64,000 bases of DNA. Origin: Ahniella sp. Lineage in GTDB: Bacteria; Pseudomonadota; Gammaproteobacteria; Xanthomonadales; Ahniellaceae. Below, one piece after another: positions 46,064 to 56,012 of this stretch (its first letter is position 1; each line of letters starts with the position of its first letter). The DNA is taken from assembly GCA_016712105.1 (NCBI GenBank), contig JADJRU010000003.1, positions 1 through 64,000 on the forward strand. The letters run 5' to 3'. The notes under the pieces are model-generated. The model had not been told where the DNA came from, did not search any database, and was given only the letters and a program-made list of their open reading frames with translations. The translations under genes and the position numbers were made by a program.

Positions 46064-47502
46064 GTTTCCTGTTTCACGACTATGAGACGTTCGGCGCCGA
46101 TCCCAAACGGGATCGGCCCTCGCAGTTCGCTGCCCTGCGCACGGATGATTCCTTTCGGATCATCGGCGACCCGATCTCGATCTTCCTGAAGCCCGACCGG
46201 GACATTCTGCCCGACCCGGTGGCTTGCCTGATCACCGGGATCACACCTCAGCAAGCCGATCGTGACGGCCTTGACGAACCGCATTTTTTCGCGGAAATCC
46301 ACGAACAGATGAGCGTGCCGAAGACCTGCTCGCTCGGGTTCAATTCCATTCGTTTTGATGACGAGTTCACGCGGTTCGGATTCTGGCGCAACTTTTTCGA
46401 TCCCTATGCGCGCGAATGGCAGGGCGGCAACACGCGTTTCGACCTGATCGATGTCGCGCGGATGTGTTACGCCTTGCGCCCTCAAGGCATCGAATGGCCC
46501 GAACACGAGGCGGGCAAGCCGAGTTTCCGCCTCGAGCATCTGGCGGCGGCGAATGGCCTGACACACAGCCACGCTCACGAAGCGCTGTCGGACGTCGAGG
46601 CAACGATTGGCCTGGCCCGACTGATCAAGCAACATCAGCCAAAATTGTTCGAGTTCCTGTTCGGATTGCGTGACAAACGCCGCGCGGGGAGCCTGCTCGA
46701 TTGGGTCAAGCGCGAGCCGGTGCTGCACAGTTCCTCGCGATTTCCGGCCGAACGTGGCGCCACATCGATCATTTTGCCTCTGGCACAACATCCGGTTCAG
46801 TCGAACGGCGTGATCGTGTTCGACCTGATGACCGACCCCGAAGATCTTCTGGTGCTGTCCGCGGAGGCGATCCGCGATCGCGTCTTCATCGAGCGTTCCG
46901 CACTGCCTGAGGGCGTTGAACGGATCCCCTTGAAGCTGGTACATCTCAACAAGGCCCCTGCTCTGGCACCCATGTCGGTACTCGCGGGTGTGGATTGCGG
47001 GCGCATTGGCCTGGACGTCGCCCGCTGCGAACACCATGCCCTGCGACTGAAGGAAAGTGGTCCCGAACTCGCCGAAAAGATGCGTCGGGTGTTCGCACAG
47101 GAATCCGCCTTTCCGACACAGGATGCGGAACAGGCGCTTTATGCGGGTTTGATTCCGGCGCGCGATCAGGCTTTGTTGCCTCAGGTAAGGCGGAGTGGCC
47201 CGGAAACCTGGGCTGGTTTGCAGAATCAGTTCAGCGATCCGCGCCTGGCCGAATTGTTGTTTCGCCATCGGGCCCGCCACGCACCGCACTTGCTCAACAC
47301 CGCCGAACAGACGCGGTGGCTGGCGTGGCGTCGGTCGATGCTGATCGACGGCGGTGATCATCCGGAACGGACGATCGCGGGCCGGCTTGAGCAGATCGCG
47401 CTCCATCGGCAACGAACCGATCTGCCGAACGGTGGGCAAGTGATCCTGGATGCGCTCGAGCAGTGGATCAGGCGCGTGGCCGAAGACTTTCCGGCGTCCT
47501 GA
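46060..47502 (+). CDS. sbcB: Exodeoxyribonuclease I
   Basis: This 480-residue single-strand 3'-5' exonuclease (E. coli 475) is used in repair and recombination. The DEDDh active site starts with FHDYETFG and continues with GFNSIRFDDEF and the HSHAHEALSDVEAT block. The C-terminal half is the SH3-like and helical exonuclease I region. The ATG overlaps the stop of the preceding GGDEF-EAL gene. Confidence 0.95.
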   Translation: MSFLFHDYETFGADPKRDRPSQFAALRTDDSFRIIGDPISIFLKPDRDILPDPVACLITGITPQQADRDGLDEPHFFAEIHEQMSVPKTCSLGFNSIRFDDEFTRFGFWRNFFDPYAREWQGGNTRFDLIDVARMCYALRPQGIEWPEHEAGKPSFRLEHLAAANGLTHSHAHEALSDVEATIGLARLIKQHQPKLFEFLFGLRDKRRAGSLLDWVKREPVLHSSSRFPAERGATSIILPLAQHPVQSNGVIVFDLMTDPEDLLVLSAEAIRDRVFIERSALPEGVERIPLKLVHLNKAPALAPMSVLAGVDCGRIGLDVARCEHHALRLKESGPELAEKMRRVFAQESAFPTQDAEQALYAGLIPARDQALLPQVRRSGPETWAGLQNQFSDPRLAELLFRHRARHAPHLLNTAEQTRWLAWRRSMLIDGGDHPERTIAGRLEQIALHRQRTDLPNGGQVILDALEQWIRRVAEDFPAS

Positions 47503-47525
47503 CCAGGCTGTTCGTTCGCACCCGC

Positions 47526-48278
47526 TCAGCGACGCAGCGCATCACGATACCGCTCGACCGTGACGGCCAACCCGTCGTACAGGGCATCGTTGAACAAGGC
47601 GTGGCCAATCGACACTTCCGCCAGTTCCGGCATGACCGCGACGAGCGGCCGAAGGTTGTTCGTATCGAGATCATGCCCGGCATTGACGCCCAGTCCAGCG
47701 GCGCGCGCACGACCGTGCGCGGCCGCACAGTCGGCCAACGCCGATTCGAAGGCACCGGCTGCAAAGGCTTCGGCATAAGGCCCGGTATACACTTCGATCC
47801 GGTCCGCACCGAGCTTCGCCGCCTCGGCAATCTGATTACTGTCGGCATCCATGAACAGGCTGACGCGGCAACCCAGTGATTTCAGTGTGGCGATGAGCGG
47901 GGCCAGTCGCTCGCCATCACGCGCCAGGTCAAAACCATGATCGGACGTGATCTGTGCATCGCTGTCCGGTACCAGGGTGACCTGCTCGGGCCTGGTGTCC
48001 CGCACCAGTTCAAGCAAGCCCGGGTATCCACGCGCATTCGGCGGCGCAAACGGATTCCCTTCGATGTTGAATTCGACATGCGCAGGCAACATGGCGCGCA
48101 GCGCCCGCACATCGTCGGGGCGAATATGGCGGAGATCGGGGCGCGGATGGACGGTGATGCCCTCGGCGCCGGCAGCTATGGCCACACGTGCCGCCTCGAC
48201 CACCGAAGGCAACACTCCGCCGCGCGAATTGCGCAGCACCGCGACCTTGTTCACATTGACGCTCAGCTTGGCTTCCAT
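47526..48278 (-). CDS. pdxJ: Pyridoxine 5'-phosphate synthase
   Basis: This 250-residue TIM-barrel enzyme condenses 1-deoxyxylulose 5-phosphate with 3-amino-2-oxopropyl phosphate in vitamin B6 synthesis. Family motifs are LSVNVNKVAVLRN, ITVHPRPDLRHI, FNIEGNP, LVPD, and AGLGVNAGHDL near the C-terminal end. The frame is complete. It is monocistronic and convergent with sbcB. Confidence 0.97.
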   Translation of the reverse strand: MEAKLSVNVNKVAVLRNSRGGVLPSVVEAARVAIAAGAEGITVHPRPDLRHIRPDDVRALRAMLPAHVEFNIEGNPFAPPNARGYPGLLELVRDTRPEQVTLVPDSDAQITSDHGFDLARDGERLAPLIATLKSLGCRVSLFMDADSNQIAEAAKLGADRIEVYTGPYAEAFAAGAFESALADCAAAHGRARAAGLGVNAGHDLDTNNLRPLVAVMPELAEVSIGHALFNDALYDGLAVTVERYRDALRR

Positions 48279-48426
48279 ACCTTCCCGTTACTCGACCAAC
48301 CAATGATCGGATTCTCGCTGCCGCTCTTCGGATTTGGAAGCGAACCGTGGACAATCGCTTTGTAAATTCCGGTGCGGCGGTGCCGCAAAGCCTTGGAAAG
48401 CGCGGCCATTGTGTTGAAATCGCACC

Positions 48427-51318
48427 ATGTTTGACCGATTCGACTTCCGGGTGGTCCGGCTCTTCCTCGGCGCAGCGCTGCTCTTGTGCCTGGAGATGGC
48501 GCGAGCCGTTCCAACCGAAGGGTTGGAATTGGTCGGCGCGCCGCTGATCCAGCGCTTTACCGCCGAGGATTACCAAGTGGCTCCGCGCCACTTTTCCGTT
48601 TTGACGGATGCTCAGGGCCGCGTCTTTGTCGGCACCCTGGAAGGCGTGCTCGTCTTCAGTCATGGTCGTTTCGAAACCATCACGCTGCCCAGTGACAGTT
48701 CTGCACGCAAACTCCTGCTGGGTGATCGCGGGCGAGTTTATGTCGCTGGATACGATCACTTCGGATACCTGCGCCAGGATGATCTCGGCAAGTGGTCGTT
48801 TGTCGATCTCGACGAGCGTTTCACCGAGTCGCCAGGCCCCCATGCACTGGGTGATGTCTGGGACGTCGTGTTGCTGGGTACCGACGCGTACTTCCTGACC
48901 GCCGAGCGACTGTATCGCGTGGGCAAGGACGAGTCCGAATCGTGGCCCACCCCCGGTCGCTCCCACTCCATGTTCTCGTTCGACGACGAATTGCTGGTGC
49001 GTGTGCAGGACCATGGCCTGATGCGCTTTTCTCAAGGCGCGTTCACGCTTGTCCCGGGCGGTGAACAGCTCGCATCGGCGCGCGCAAACGTCATGCTGCC
49101 CGGTGCCGAGGGGGTCCTGATCGGCACCCGCAACAACGGTTTCTTCCGTTGGCAGCAAGGACGGGTCACCGCGGTGCCGTCTCAACTCGACGAATGGTTT
49201 CGACAGGCGGAGCTTTATTGCGGTTTGACCTTGCCCGATGGAACCTATGCCGTCGGCGCATTGAACGGCGAAGTCCTGCACCTGGACGACCAATTGCAAC
49301 TGCTCGACCGGTTCGTCGCATCGAGTTACCCGATTGTCAGTATTGCCGTCGATCGCGAAGGCGGACTTTGGGCGGCGACAGACGGTGACCTGGTTCGGGC
49401 GGCCTGGCCGTCGCCGTGGACCCAGCTGACCGATGCCGATGGTTTGCTCGGCTCCATCGAAGACAGCGCCTTTTTCGCCGGCCGCCGATATGTCGCAACG
49501 TCCATGGGTTTGTTCGCGAGCCAGGTGGATTCCGGCCATCGGGTGAGTTTCGCGCGAATGGATGAGCTCGGCAGTGATGAAGTCTGGGATCTTCTGGTCC
49601 ACGACGGCCTGCTGTTTGCCGCACACCGACTCGGGATCTACCAGTACGACGGCAAAGAATTCCTCAAGATCTCGAGTGCCGCCTATCCATTCGATGTGGT
49701 CCCCTCTGTGTTCCGTGACGATCGTTTGTATGGCCTCAGTGACGCCGGGTTGGTGGTGCTCGTGACGAAAGAGGACGGATACGCCGAACAGGCGATCCTG
49801 CCGGTCCCCTGTGTCGTCTTGTACTCCCTGGCCGAAACATCGGCCGATGAGATCCTGGTCGGCAACTTCCGCGGTTTCCCGGCGCGATTGGGGCTGGATC
49901 CGGAAGGCCGGCAACTGCTCCGCAACGAAACGCTGGACACGCGCTTCGGCGTGCAGGTCGAGGACGGTCAGCTGGCCAGTATTTCGCGACTGGGCAACAA
50001 CATTGTCCTGGGAACAACCGCCGGCACTTCGGTCTGGCGTGACCTGCGGTTCCAGCCGGACGACCTGAACGGGCTCGGCGCTTTGATCGAGCGTAAGGAC
50101 GAACTGGCCATTCGTGAGGGCGACAACCGACGCTTTGCGTTCACATCGCGCCAACTGTTCAAGCAGGAAGGTGACGGGCCTTGGGAACGGGTGCAGATCA
50201 GTTCACCCCTCGCACGCGGCGTGATCGACGTGTCGATCGAGCCCACCGGGCTGGTATCGGTCGTGACCTGGGGCGCCTTGCTGACGCTCGACCAGAGCCA
50301 CAACACGACAGGTTCCGCAAGTGCGCCAGTCACTGCACATCGAATCTCGGTGTTGGGCAACCAGAAACAGGCATGGCAATTGCCGCTCGCTCCATCGACG
50401 CCGACGACGGTTGACCCGCATCGTTTGCTTCGTTTCGAATACGGCGTCAACAGCGCCGAGCGCGGCATCGAATACCGCAGCTGGCTGACCGGATTCGAAC
50501 CGGGATTCTCCGGCTGGAGCGAATCGAAGTTGCGCGAATTCTCCGCATTGCCGCCACGTCGATACGAGTTGCGGGTTGAAGGCCGCTCGCCATCCGGGCG
50601 ACAGATCGAACGCCTGACCTATGCGTTCGAAGTGTTGCCGCGCTGGTATCAGACCCAGTGGGCGGCGTGGCTGGCATCGGGACTTGTCCTGCTGGTGGCC
50701 TGGCTGCTGGCGTGGTCTTGGAACCGCTGGCGTTCGCGCCAATTGCGCGCCCGCAACATCGAACTGGAGCGATCGATCGAGGCGCATACGCGTGAGTTGG
50801 AAGTCGCCAATCAACGCCTGGCCAAACTCGCGGTCCAGGACGGTTTGACGGGCGTGACGAACCGTCGCGGCTTTGAACAGGCCTATGCACGGATGTGGAA
50901 TCGCCTCGCGGAAACCCGCCAGGCCATGGCCGTGCTGATGGTCGACGTGGACTTCTTCAAGCAATACAACGACGCCCATGGCCACCTCGCGGGCGATGAA
51001 GTGCCGCGCCGGATTGCCCGCGCGCTGGAGGCGGAAGTCCATGAATCCAGTGAAGTCCTCGCGCGCTTCGGTGGCGAGGAATTTGCTGTCCTGTTGCCCA
51101 ACACGCAGGTCGATGAAGCGATGAAGCGCGCGCAGCAGATCCGCGAGCGTTGTGAAGCCGCCGGGCGCGAGCACGACATCACGGTCAGTGTCGGCGTGTC
51201 GGTCTGTGTGCCACGAGGGGGCCTGAAACCTGTGCAGCTGCTCGACGAAGCCGACGCCGCGCTGTATCGGGCCAAAAAGGCCGGGCGCAATCGCATCGAA
51301 CGCGCCCGAACAATCTGA
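48427..51318 (+). CDS. Sensor diguanylate cyclase with periplasmic propeller (Reg_prop/Y_Y_Y-GGDEF)
   Basis: This is a 963-residue protein. A signal or anchor segment at the N-terminus precedes a periplasmic beta-propeller built from two-component-regulator propeller repeats (for example GRVFVGTLEGVLVF). A Y_Y_Y-like domain follows (LRFEYGVNSAERGIEYRSWL), then one membrane helix (about 748-766), a coiled coil, and GGDEF with GGEEF at 882-886. The layout is that of BT-style hybrid sensors but with diguanylate cyclase output instead of a kinase. It should make c-di-GMP in response to a periplasmic ligand, possibly a polysaccharide (inference). Confidence 0.92.
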   Translation: MFDRFDFRVVRLFLGAALLLCLEMARAVPTEGLELVGAPLIQRFTAEDYQVAPRHFSVLTDAQGRVFVGTLEGVLVFSHGRFETITLPSDSSARKLLLGDRGRVYVAGYDHFGYLRQDDLGKWSFVDLDERFTESPGPHALGDVWDVVLLGTDAYFLTAERLYRVGKDESESWPTPGRSHSMFSFDDELLVRVQDHGLMRFSQGAFTLVPGGEQLASARANVMLPGAEGVLIGTRNNGFFRWQQGRVTAVPSQLDEWFRQAELYCGLTLPDGTYAVGALNGEVLHLDDQLQLLDRFVASSYPIVSIAVDREGGLWAATDGDLVRAAWPSPWTQLTDADGLLGSIEDSAFFAGRRYVATSMGLFASQVDSGHRVSFARMDELGSDEVWDLLVHDGLLFAAHRLGIYQYDGKEFLKISSAAYPFDVVPSVFRDDRLYGLSDAGLVVLVTKEDGYAEQAILPVPCVVLYSLAETSADEILVGNFRGFPARLGLDPEGRQLLRNETLDTRFGVQVEDGQLASISRLGNNIVLGTTAGTSVWRDLRFQPDDLNGLGALIERKDELAIREGDNRRFAFTSRQLFKQEGDGPWERVQISSPLARGVIDVSIEPTGLVSVVTWGALLTLDQSHNTTGSASAPVTAHRISVLGNQKQAWQLPLAPSTPTTVDPHRLLRFEYGVNSAERGIEYRSWLTGFEPGFSGWSESKLREFSALPPRRYELRVEGRSPSGRQIERLTYAFEVLPRWYQTQWAAWLASGLVLLVAWLLAWSWNRWRSRQLRARNIELERSIEAHTRELEVANQRLAKLAVQDGLTGVTNRRGFEQAYARMWNRLAETRQAMAVLMVDVDFFKQYNDAHGHLAGDEVPRRIARALEAEVHESSEVLARFGGEEFAVLLPNTQVDEAMKRAQQIRERCEAAGREHDITVSVGVSVCVPRGGLKPVQLLDEADAALYRAKKAGRNRIERARTI

Positions 51319-51334
51319 CTGCTGCCCGGGGAAG

Positions 51335-51365
51335 TCCGATCAGACCCATGGCGGGCCTGATCGGA
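51335..51365. terminator. Bidirectional hairpin between cyclase and lipoprotein genes
   Basis: A perfect 9-bp inverted repeat, TCCGATCAG and CTGATCGGA, encloses a 13-base loop in which further GG/CC pairing is possible. It lies between two convergent stops (51318 and 51376). Confidence 0.55.
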
Positions 51366-51375
51366 CGAAGCCACA

Positions 51376-51783
51376 TCAGAACTTGCAGTCGTAAGCCGAG
51401 CTGGCTGCCTGGGCACTTTCCCTGGCGCGCTTGCAGACTTCCGGCAGCAAGGGACGCATGGCCTCGTTTGTGGCCATGTCCTTCCAGGACTGACGCCACT
51501 GCGTCATGCCTTCCGTCAAGACGATGCGACTTTCCGCCGGCACCTTGTCAGCCACGCAGGCTTCGTAGGCGGTCAGAAAGTCATCACATTCGGCAATACC
51601 AATGACGCCGGCGTCGGCCACCATGGCCGGATCGGCTGCCGGAGCAGCGACTTCGGCGGATGCGGGCGTTGTCTCGGCTGCAGCCTGTGCCGGTTCACTC
51701 GCGGCGGGTGGCGTGGCTCCGTCCTTTGAACAGGCCGCAAGACCAGCCAACAACAACATCGGTAACAGGTACTTTGTCTTCAT
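51376..51783 (-). CDS. Small lipoprotein, unknown function
   Basis: This 135-residue protein has the lipoprotein signal peptide KYLLPMLLLAGLAAC. An Ala/Pro/Glu-rich linker (about 25-60) precedes a helical C-terminal domain with four cysteines (in ECDDF, EACVA, EVCKR and YDCKF) that could make two disulfides. The ATG at 51783 is preceded by AGGAGA. It lies downstream of the QEGLA gene on the same strand. Homologues occur in related genera without a known role. Confidence 0.75.
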   Translation of the reverse strand: MKTKYLLPMLLLAGLAACSKDGATPPAASEPAQAAAETTPASAEVAAPAADPAMVADAGVIGIAECDDFLTAYEACVADKVPAESRIVLTEGMTQWRQSWKDMATNEAMRPLLPEVCKRARESAQAASSAYDCKF

Positions 51784-51858
51784 CGGGAATCTCCTGTGGG
51801 GGTGGGCAAACAAGATGGCGCCAGCATGGCACACCCCAACGAGTGCGCGTCAAGGTGG

Positions 51859-53130
51859 TCATACCCCAAGATTCAGGTCCCATGCGGCAACTCGATCGAG
51901 ACGGATCTTGTTCGCAAACAGCGAGAACGCGAGCATGCCGGCCAAACCGTTGGCACGCTGCACCCAAGGCGGCAGATAAAGCGGCGCACGGATGAACCCG
52001 GAATCGAACCAGGGCTCGAGCACGATGACGTCGTGCAGCGTCATCTTGCCGGCAAACAGGAACCGGCAAAGCTTGAGTTTCCGGTTCTTCAAGGCCCAGC
52101 GAAAGAACGTGTGCACACTGAGCAGACCGTGCAGGTAGACGGTGTCCTTCGTGAACGCGGCGCCACCCGTGGTTGGGGCGCCACGGAAAATGCGCGCGGC
52201 AGACGTGAATGCTTCGGCGTCGGTCTGGCCGCTGGCGAGGAAGAACTCGAAAACCTGGATGAAGTCGGCACCGTCGAGTGCCTTGTCGATACCCAGAATC
52301 CGCATCGAAATGCGCTTCATGCGTCCGATGTCGATGGATCCGGTAATCAGTTCGGCAAACGTCGCCAGCCCTTCCTGAGTCGCCGTGATTCGGGGCGAGT
52401 TTCGCGCCATCGACGCCAGATGCGGCTGCTCTCGCCCATTCAGCGCAGTCAGTGAATGCACGAACGCTTCGTGTTCCAGCAACTGGTGCCGATCGTACTC
52501 GGAGAACGCTGTGGCGCTGCGCAAACGGATCCGCGTGGGTCCGGCCGCGGCTTTTGCGGTGAGCTCGGGATCGATTTCGACGCGCACCTTGTGGTGCACG
52601 AAGAATTCGTCCATACGCTCCTGCAGTTCGTGCTGCATGATCTGCGCACTGAGACAGTAGTCGGCCTCGTGTGTCGCGAGTTCCTGCGAGAGTTCGTCGG
52701 CGAGCGCGATGAAGTGCTCGGCCGCGTCGAGATTGTGGAAATCGGAACCGGGCAATGCGTCACCCGGTCGACCGAACAATCGGATTGAATGTTGGGTGAT
52801 CTCGCTGGTTCCGGCCGCATCCAGCATCCGGGTGGCGATTTCCCAGGACTCGGCAGTCCGCCGGATATAGCCGCCCACGGGATGATCGGCGGCAAAACGC
52901 GCCTCGTGCTGGATATCGTTGAGTTCGGTGCGCACGTCCTCGTAATCGCGCTTGCGATAAGGCACCTCGGGCAAAAAACCCTGCCCGCGCCGATAACGCT
53001 CGATGAACTCGTATTGCAGATGCGCCGGCCAACTCAGGGAATCGAGCATCCGGATGCCCCGTACGGCCTCGACAAGACGGCGATCGAGTGCGGCGAAAAA
53101 CGCCAGGTCGGAATCAACGGGCTGGTTCAT
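51859..53130 (-). CDS. QEGLA-motif protein (DUF1704, tyrosine-carboxypeptidase-like)
   Basis: This 423-residue protein of the DUF1704 family carries the zinc-binding motif HEAFVH (220-225, HExxxH) and QEGLA at 252-256. Bacterial members are labelled flavohaemoglobin expression-modulating proteins; eukaryotic MATCAP relatives are tubulin-tyrosine carboxypeptidases. It lacks a signal peptide and is probably cytoplasmic. The ATG at 53130 overlaps the stop of the GGDEF gene (ATGA), so the two are coupled. The bacterial substrate is unknown. Confidence 0.88.
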   Translation of the reverse strand: MNQPVDSDLAFFAALDRRLVEAVRGIRMLDSLSWPAHLQYEFIERYRRGQGFLPEVPYRKRDYEDVRTELNDIQHEARFAADHPVGGYIRRTAESWEIATRMLDAAGTSEITQHSIRLFGRPGDALPGSDFHNLDAAEHFIALADELSQELATHEADYCLSAQIMQHELQERMDEFFVHHKVRVEIDPELTAKAAAGPTRIRLRSATAFSEYDRHQLLEHEAFVHSLTALNGREQPHLASMARNSPRITATQEGLATFAELITGSIDIGRMKRISMRILGIDKALDGADFIQVFEFFLASGQTDAEAFTSAARIFRGAPTTGGAAFTKDTVYLHGLLSVHTFFRWALKNRKLKLCRFLFAGKMTLHDVIVLEPWFDSGFIRAPLYLPPWVQRANGLAGMLAFSLFANKIRLDRVAAWDLNLGV

Positions 53131-53893
53131 GTGCGACTCATCGAGGCAGGACAAACACGATCGCGGCCTTCATATTTGGCGCGGTAGAGCGCACGGTCGG
53201 CTTCGATCAGGAAGGCATCATTTCCGGTATGCCGCTCAGGCGTGAACTCGGCCACGCCGATACTGACCCGGATCCGCAGTTCCGGAAGTTCGGGGACCAC
53301 CGCCGCTGCCGCCAGACCGACCCGGAAGGCTTCGGCACGCAAGGTGGCTTGCGCCTCGCGATGCCCCGGGAGGAGCACCGCAAACTCCTCGCCTCCCAGC
53401 CGAGCCGGCAGCTCTCCCAGACCGGCAAAAACATGGCGCAGCTGCTCTGAAAATCCGATCAAACAACGATCCCCGATGGCGTGGCCATGCTGGTCGTTGA
53501 TCTGCTTGAAGTGGTCGATATCGATGACGAGCAGGGACAGCGGTGAGCGCAGTGTCGTCGCTTCGGCCTGCGCCCGTTCCAGCTCGGCCACGAACACACT
53601 GCCGCCGAGATCTCGATGATCAGCCATTGGATGTCCATCCAGGCGGCCAGGCGCTTTGGGTCCTTTGTGTTCGGGGGACGGGCCAGCACTCGTGCGACGG
53701 CAAGGCCGATGAAGGTGACTGCGATCAGCAAGGAGGCCGCCGGAAACGTATGCATGGCCGGCGTGAACAGGCATACCAGCGACCAGCCGAGCACATAGAA
53801 CACGCCGCCAACGACCATGCGCCGACGCGTCTCGTCGACTTCATGCATCAGCCGGCGCAGATTCACGCCACTCAATTGGAGCTCCCGTTCCAT
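53127..53893 (-). pseudogene. Membrane GGDEF protein, broken between membrane part and cyclase domain
   Basis: From ATG 53893 the first frame gives about 95 residues with two or three membrane helices (GGVFYVLGWSLVCLF, LLIAVTFIGLAVARVLA, IQWLIIEIS). Near 53605 it changes frame, and a GGDEF domain continues from VFVAELERAQAEA to 53127, with GGEEF and IDIDHFKQINDQHGH. The cyclase domain lacks its usual start motif D-x-L-T-G-L-x-N-R-R, and the membrane part ends early. So more than one base seems lost: an internal deletion, real or from assembly, is likely. As sequenced the protein would not be made. It overlaps the QEGLA gene. Confidence 0.75.
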
Positions 53894-53947
53894 GCCCCGA
53901 TCATTGAGCGCAGCGCCGGGCGGGTCAATACGTCGCAGGCGCGACGA

Positions 53948-54771
53948 CTACCTCGGCACGGTGAACAAGGTGCCGCGGAAATCGAGTACGAGGTAGTCCG
54001 GGTGGATTTCGCGCAGCCACAGTTCCTGACCCAACACCCCCTGTTCACTAACTCGGCGTTCCTGATACACGACAAAACGTTGCCCCGGGTCATCGTGGTA
54101 CCGATAGGTACTGAAGCGCAGGACCGGCAGGTCGCGGCGCAGCGAATAAGGCAGGTCGGTATACACCGGCAATGTCGGTGCAGTGACCTGCGCCGGAGCA
54201 GGCTCGATGACCGGTGCGGGTGCTTCTGCTGGCGGGGTGACCATCGCTGGATTCGGCACCTCCGGCATCACGTCGGGTATCGGCATCGTGTCCTTGCCGG
54301 CCATCGGTGCCAACTCGGTGACTTCCGTATCCGGGGAATCGGGCCCGGTCGGAACGGCGACATCCCCCGGCTGGATCATTGGCGCGGTGGCGCGGTTGGC
54401 GCGAGTTCGGCAATCTCTGCCGGCGCGGCCGGATCGGGCTGGATCGCCTCGGCCGGGTTGGGTTCCGACACTTCGGGAGGCGGCACAGCCGCCACTGGAT
54501 CAGCCGGCGCGGGCTTGGGTTTGGCGACGGGTTCAGGGCTTGTCTGTCTCGATGACTCTTCTTCGGGCTGCGCGAACCGTTCAGGCCAGAGTTCGCTGCG
54601 GTTCTGCCAGACACCGGCGGCCAACACGCTCATCACCACCAGACCCAGCCACAACGGCCACAACGGACGCCGCCGAGCGGTGCGCCAGACGGGGGCGAGC
54701 GTCACCGGTGTTTCGGTTGACTGGGCGCGTGCTGCTTCGGATCGTTTCAGTGCATCGAGGATCTGGCTCAT
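53948..54771 (-). CDS. gspB: Type II secretion assembly protein GspB; one frameshift
   Basis: The protein opens MSQILDALKRSEAAR, typical of GspB/ExeB-like proteins. It has one membrane helix (about 37-55, LWPLWLGLVVMSVLAAGVW) and a long Pro/Glu/Ala linker. A periplasmic C-terminal T2SSB domain carries LPVYTDLPYSLRRDLPVL, WLREIHPDYLVLDFRGTLF. The frame breaks at about 54385 in the linker, where one base is missing; repaired length is 274. GspB helps assemble the secretin in the outer membrane. It is separated from gspCDE by about 12 kb. Confidence 0.82.
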
Positions 54772-54878
54772 CGCCCATTATGCGACAGGTTGCCAGTTCC
54801 TTCTGATTTCGACCAAAGCGGCCCTCTTGATGGGCTGGTGTTTATCGACAGCCAGCCAAGACGTATCGGTCCGGAAGA

Positions 54879-55972
54879 TCAGGCGGGGCGTAACCTGATG
54901 CGCAAGTCTTCACCTAACAAGCGGCGATCCAGAACGCTCCATCGCGGGCGATGCGCCATACCGTCGGGCGACACCCCGGAGAACGCCGGCAAACCCTGGT
55001 CCCCCGAGGACACAGGCGTTTTGGTAGAGCAACCATTCGTCGATCAGTCCCTCGCGCAAAAAACTCCCGGCGACCTGGCCACCGGCCTCCACAAAGAGAT
55101 CATTGACGCCCCGGCGCGCCAGTTCGGTCAATACCGGCATCAACTTCAGGCGACCCTCGGAATCCACGGGCGAACCGATCACTTGCACACCGGGCAATCG
55201 ACGGATCAGCGCATCCGATACCGCTTCGGCACAAACGATCCAGTGTCGGTGCGCTGTCATCGAGGACTGCAGCGTCCGCGGGCAGGCGCCCGCTGGCGTC
55301 CAGCACGACCCGGACCGGTGCCACGAACGCGGCATCCACACGCGCCGTCAGTCGAGGATCGTCGGCCAGCACCGTGCCGATGCCGGTCAGGATGGCGGAT
55401 GCCGCGGCTCGCCAATCGTGCACATCTGCACGCGCAGCTTCGCCGGTAATCCATTTTGATTCGCCCGAAGCCAAAGCGATCCGGCCGTCGAGACTCGTTG
55501 CCGACTTCACCCGCACGAACGGACGCTGCCGGCGCATCCGTGACAGGAACCCTTCCATCAGTGCGTCCGCATCCCCGGACATCAGGCCGGACTCCACATC
55601 CACACCGGCAAGCCGCAAACGTTCGATGCCCTGACCGGACACGAGCGGGTTCGGATCTGCGCTGGCATAAACAACCCGTCTGACGCCTGCGGCAAGTAGC
55701 GCATCGGCACACGGAGGTGTCCGGCCATGGTGTGCGCAGGGTTCGAGTGTCACGTATGCGGTTGCGCCTGCGGCCCGGGCTCCGGCCTCACGCAGCGCAA
55801 AGACTTCGGCATGGGGCTCGCCGGCGCGCTGATGCCAGCCCGTACCGACCACGTCGGCGCCGTGCGCGAGCACCGCACCCACACAAGGATTCGGCTTGCA
55901 CGTAAACCGCCCGCGTTTGGCAAGGCGCAGGGCGTGCGCCATATGCTGGTGATCGAACGGCGTCGAAGTCAT
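54879..55972 (-). CDS. ribD: Bifunctional riboflavin biosynthesis protein RibD; two frameshifts
   Basis: RibD deaminates and then reduces the pyrimidine intermediate of riboflavin synthesis. The deaminase domain (about 1-145) has HAEVFAL and PCAHHGRTPPC zinc motifs. The reductase domain follows with VRVKSATSLDGRIALASGESKWITG. One extra base near 55242 moves the frame to WIVCAEAVSDALIRRLPG...FVEAGGQVAGSFL. Another near 54930 moves it again to LDRRLLGEDLRIRLRPA, stopping at 54879. Removing both gives 363 residues (E. coli 367). ATG 55972 is the start. The intact motifs in all three parts favour sequencing error. Confidence 0.88.
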
Positions 55973-56012
55973 GGTTCGATCTCCATGACGGTCACCGGCC
56001 CCTCGCCAAAAC

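Noticed and set aside
48010..50154. 714-codon open frame antisense to the propeller-GGDEF gene and overlapping pdxJ
   Set aside because: It overlaps two genes that are certain and shows no recognisable domain.
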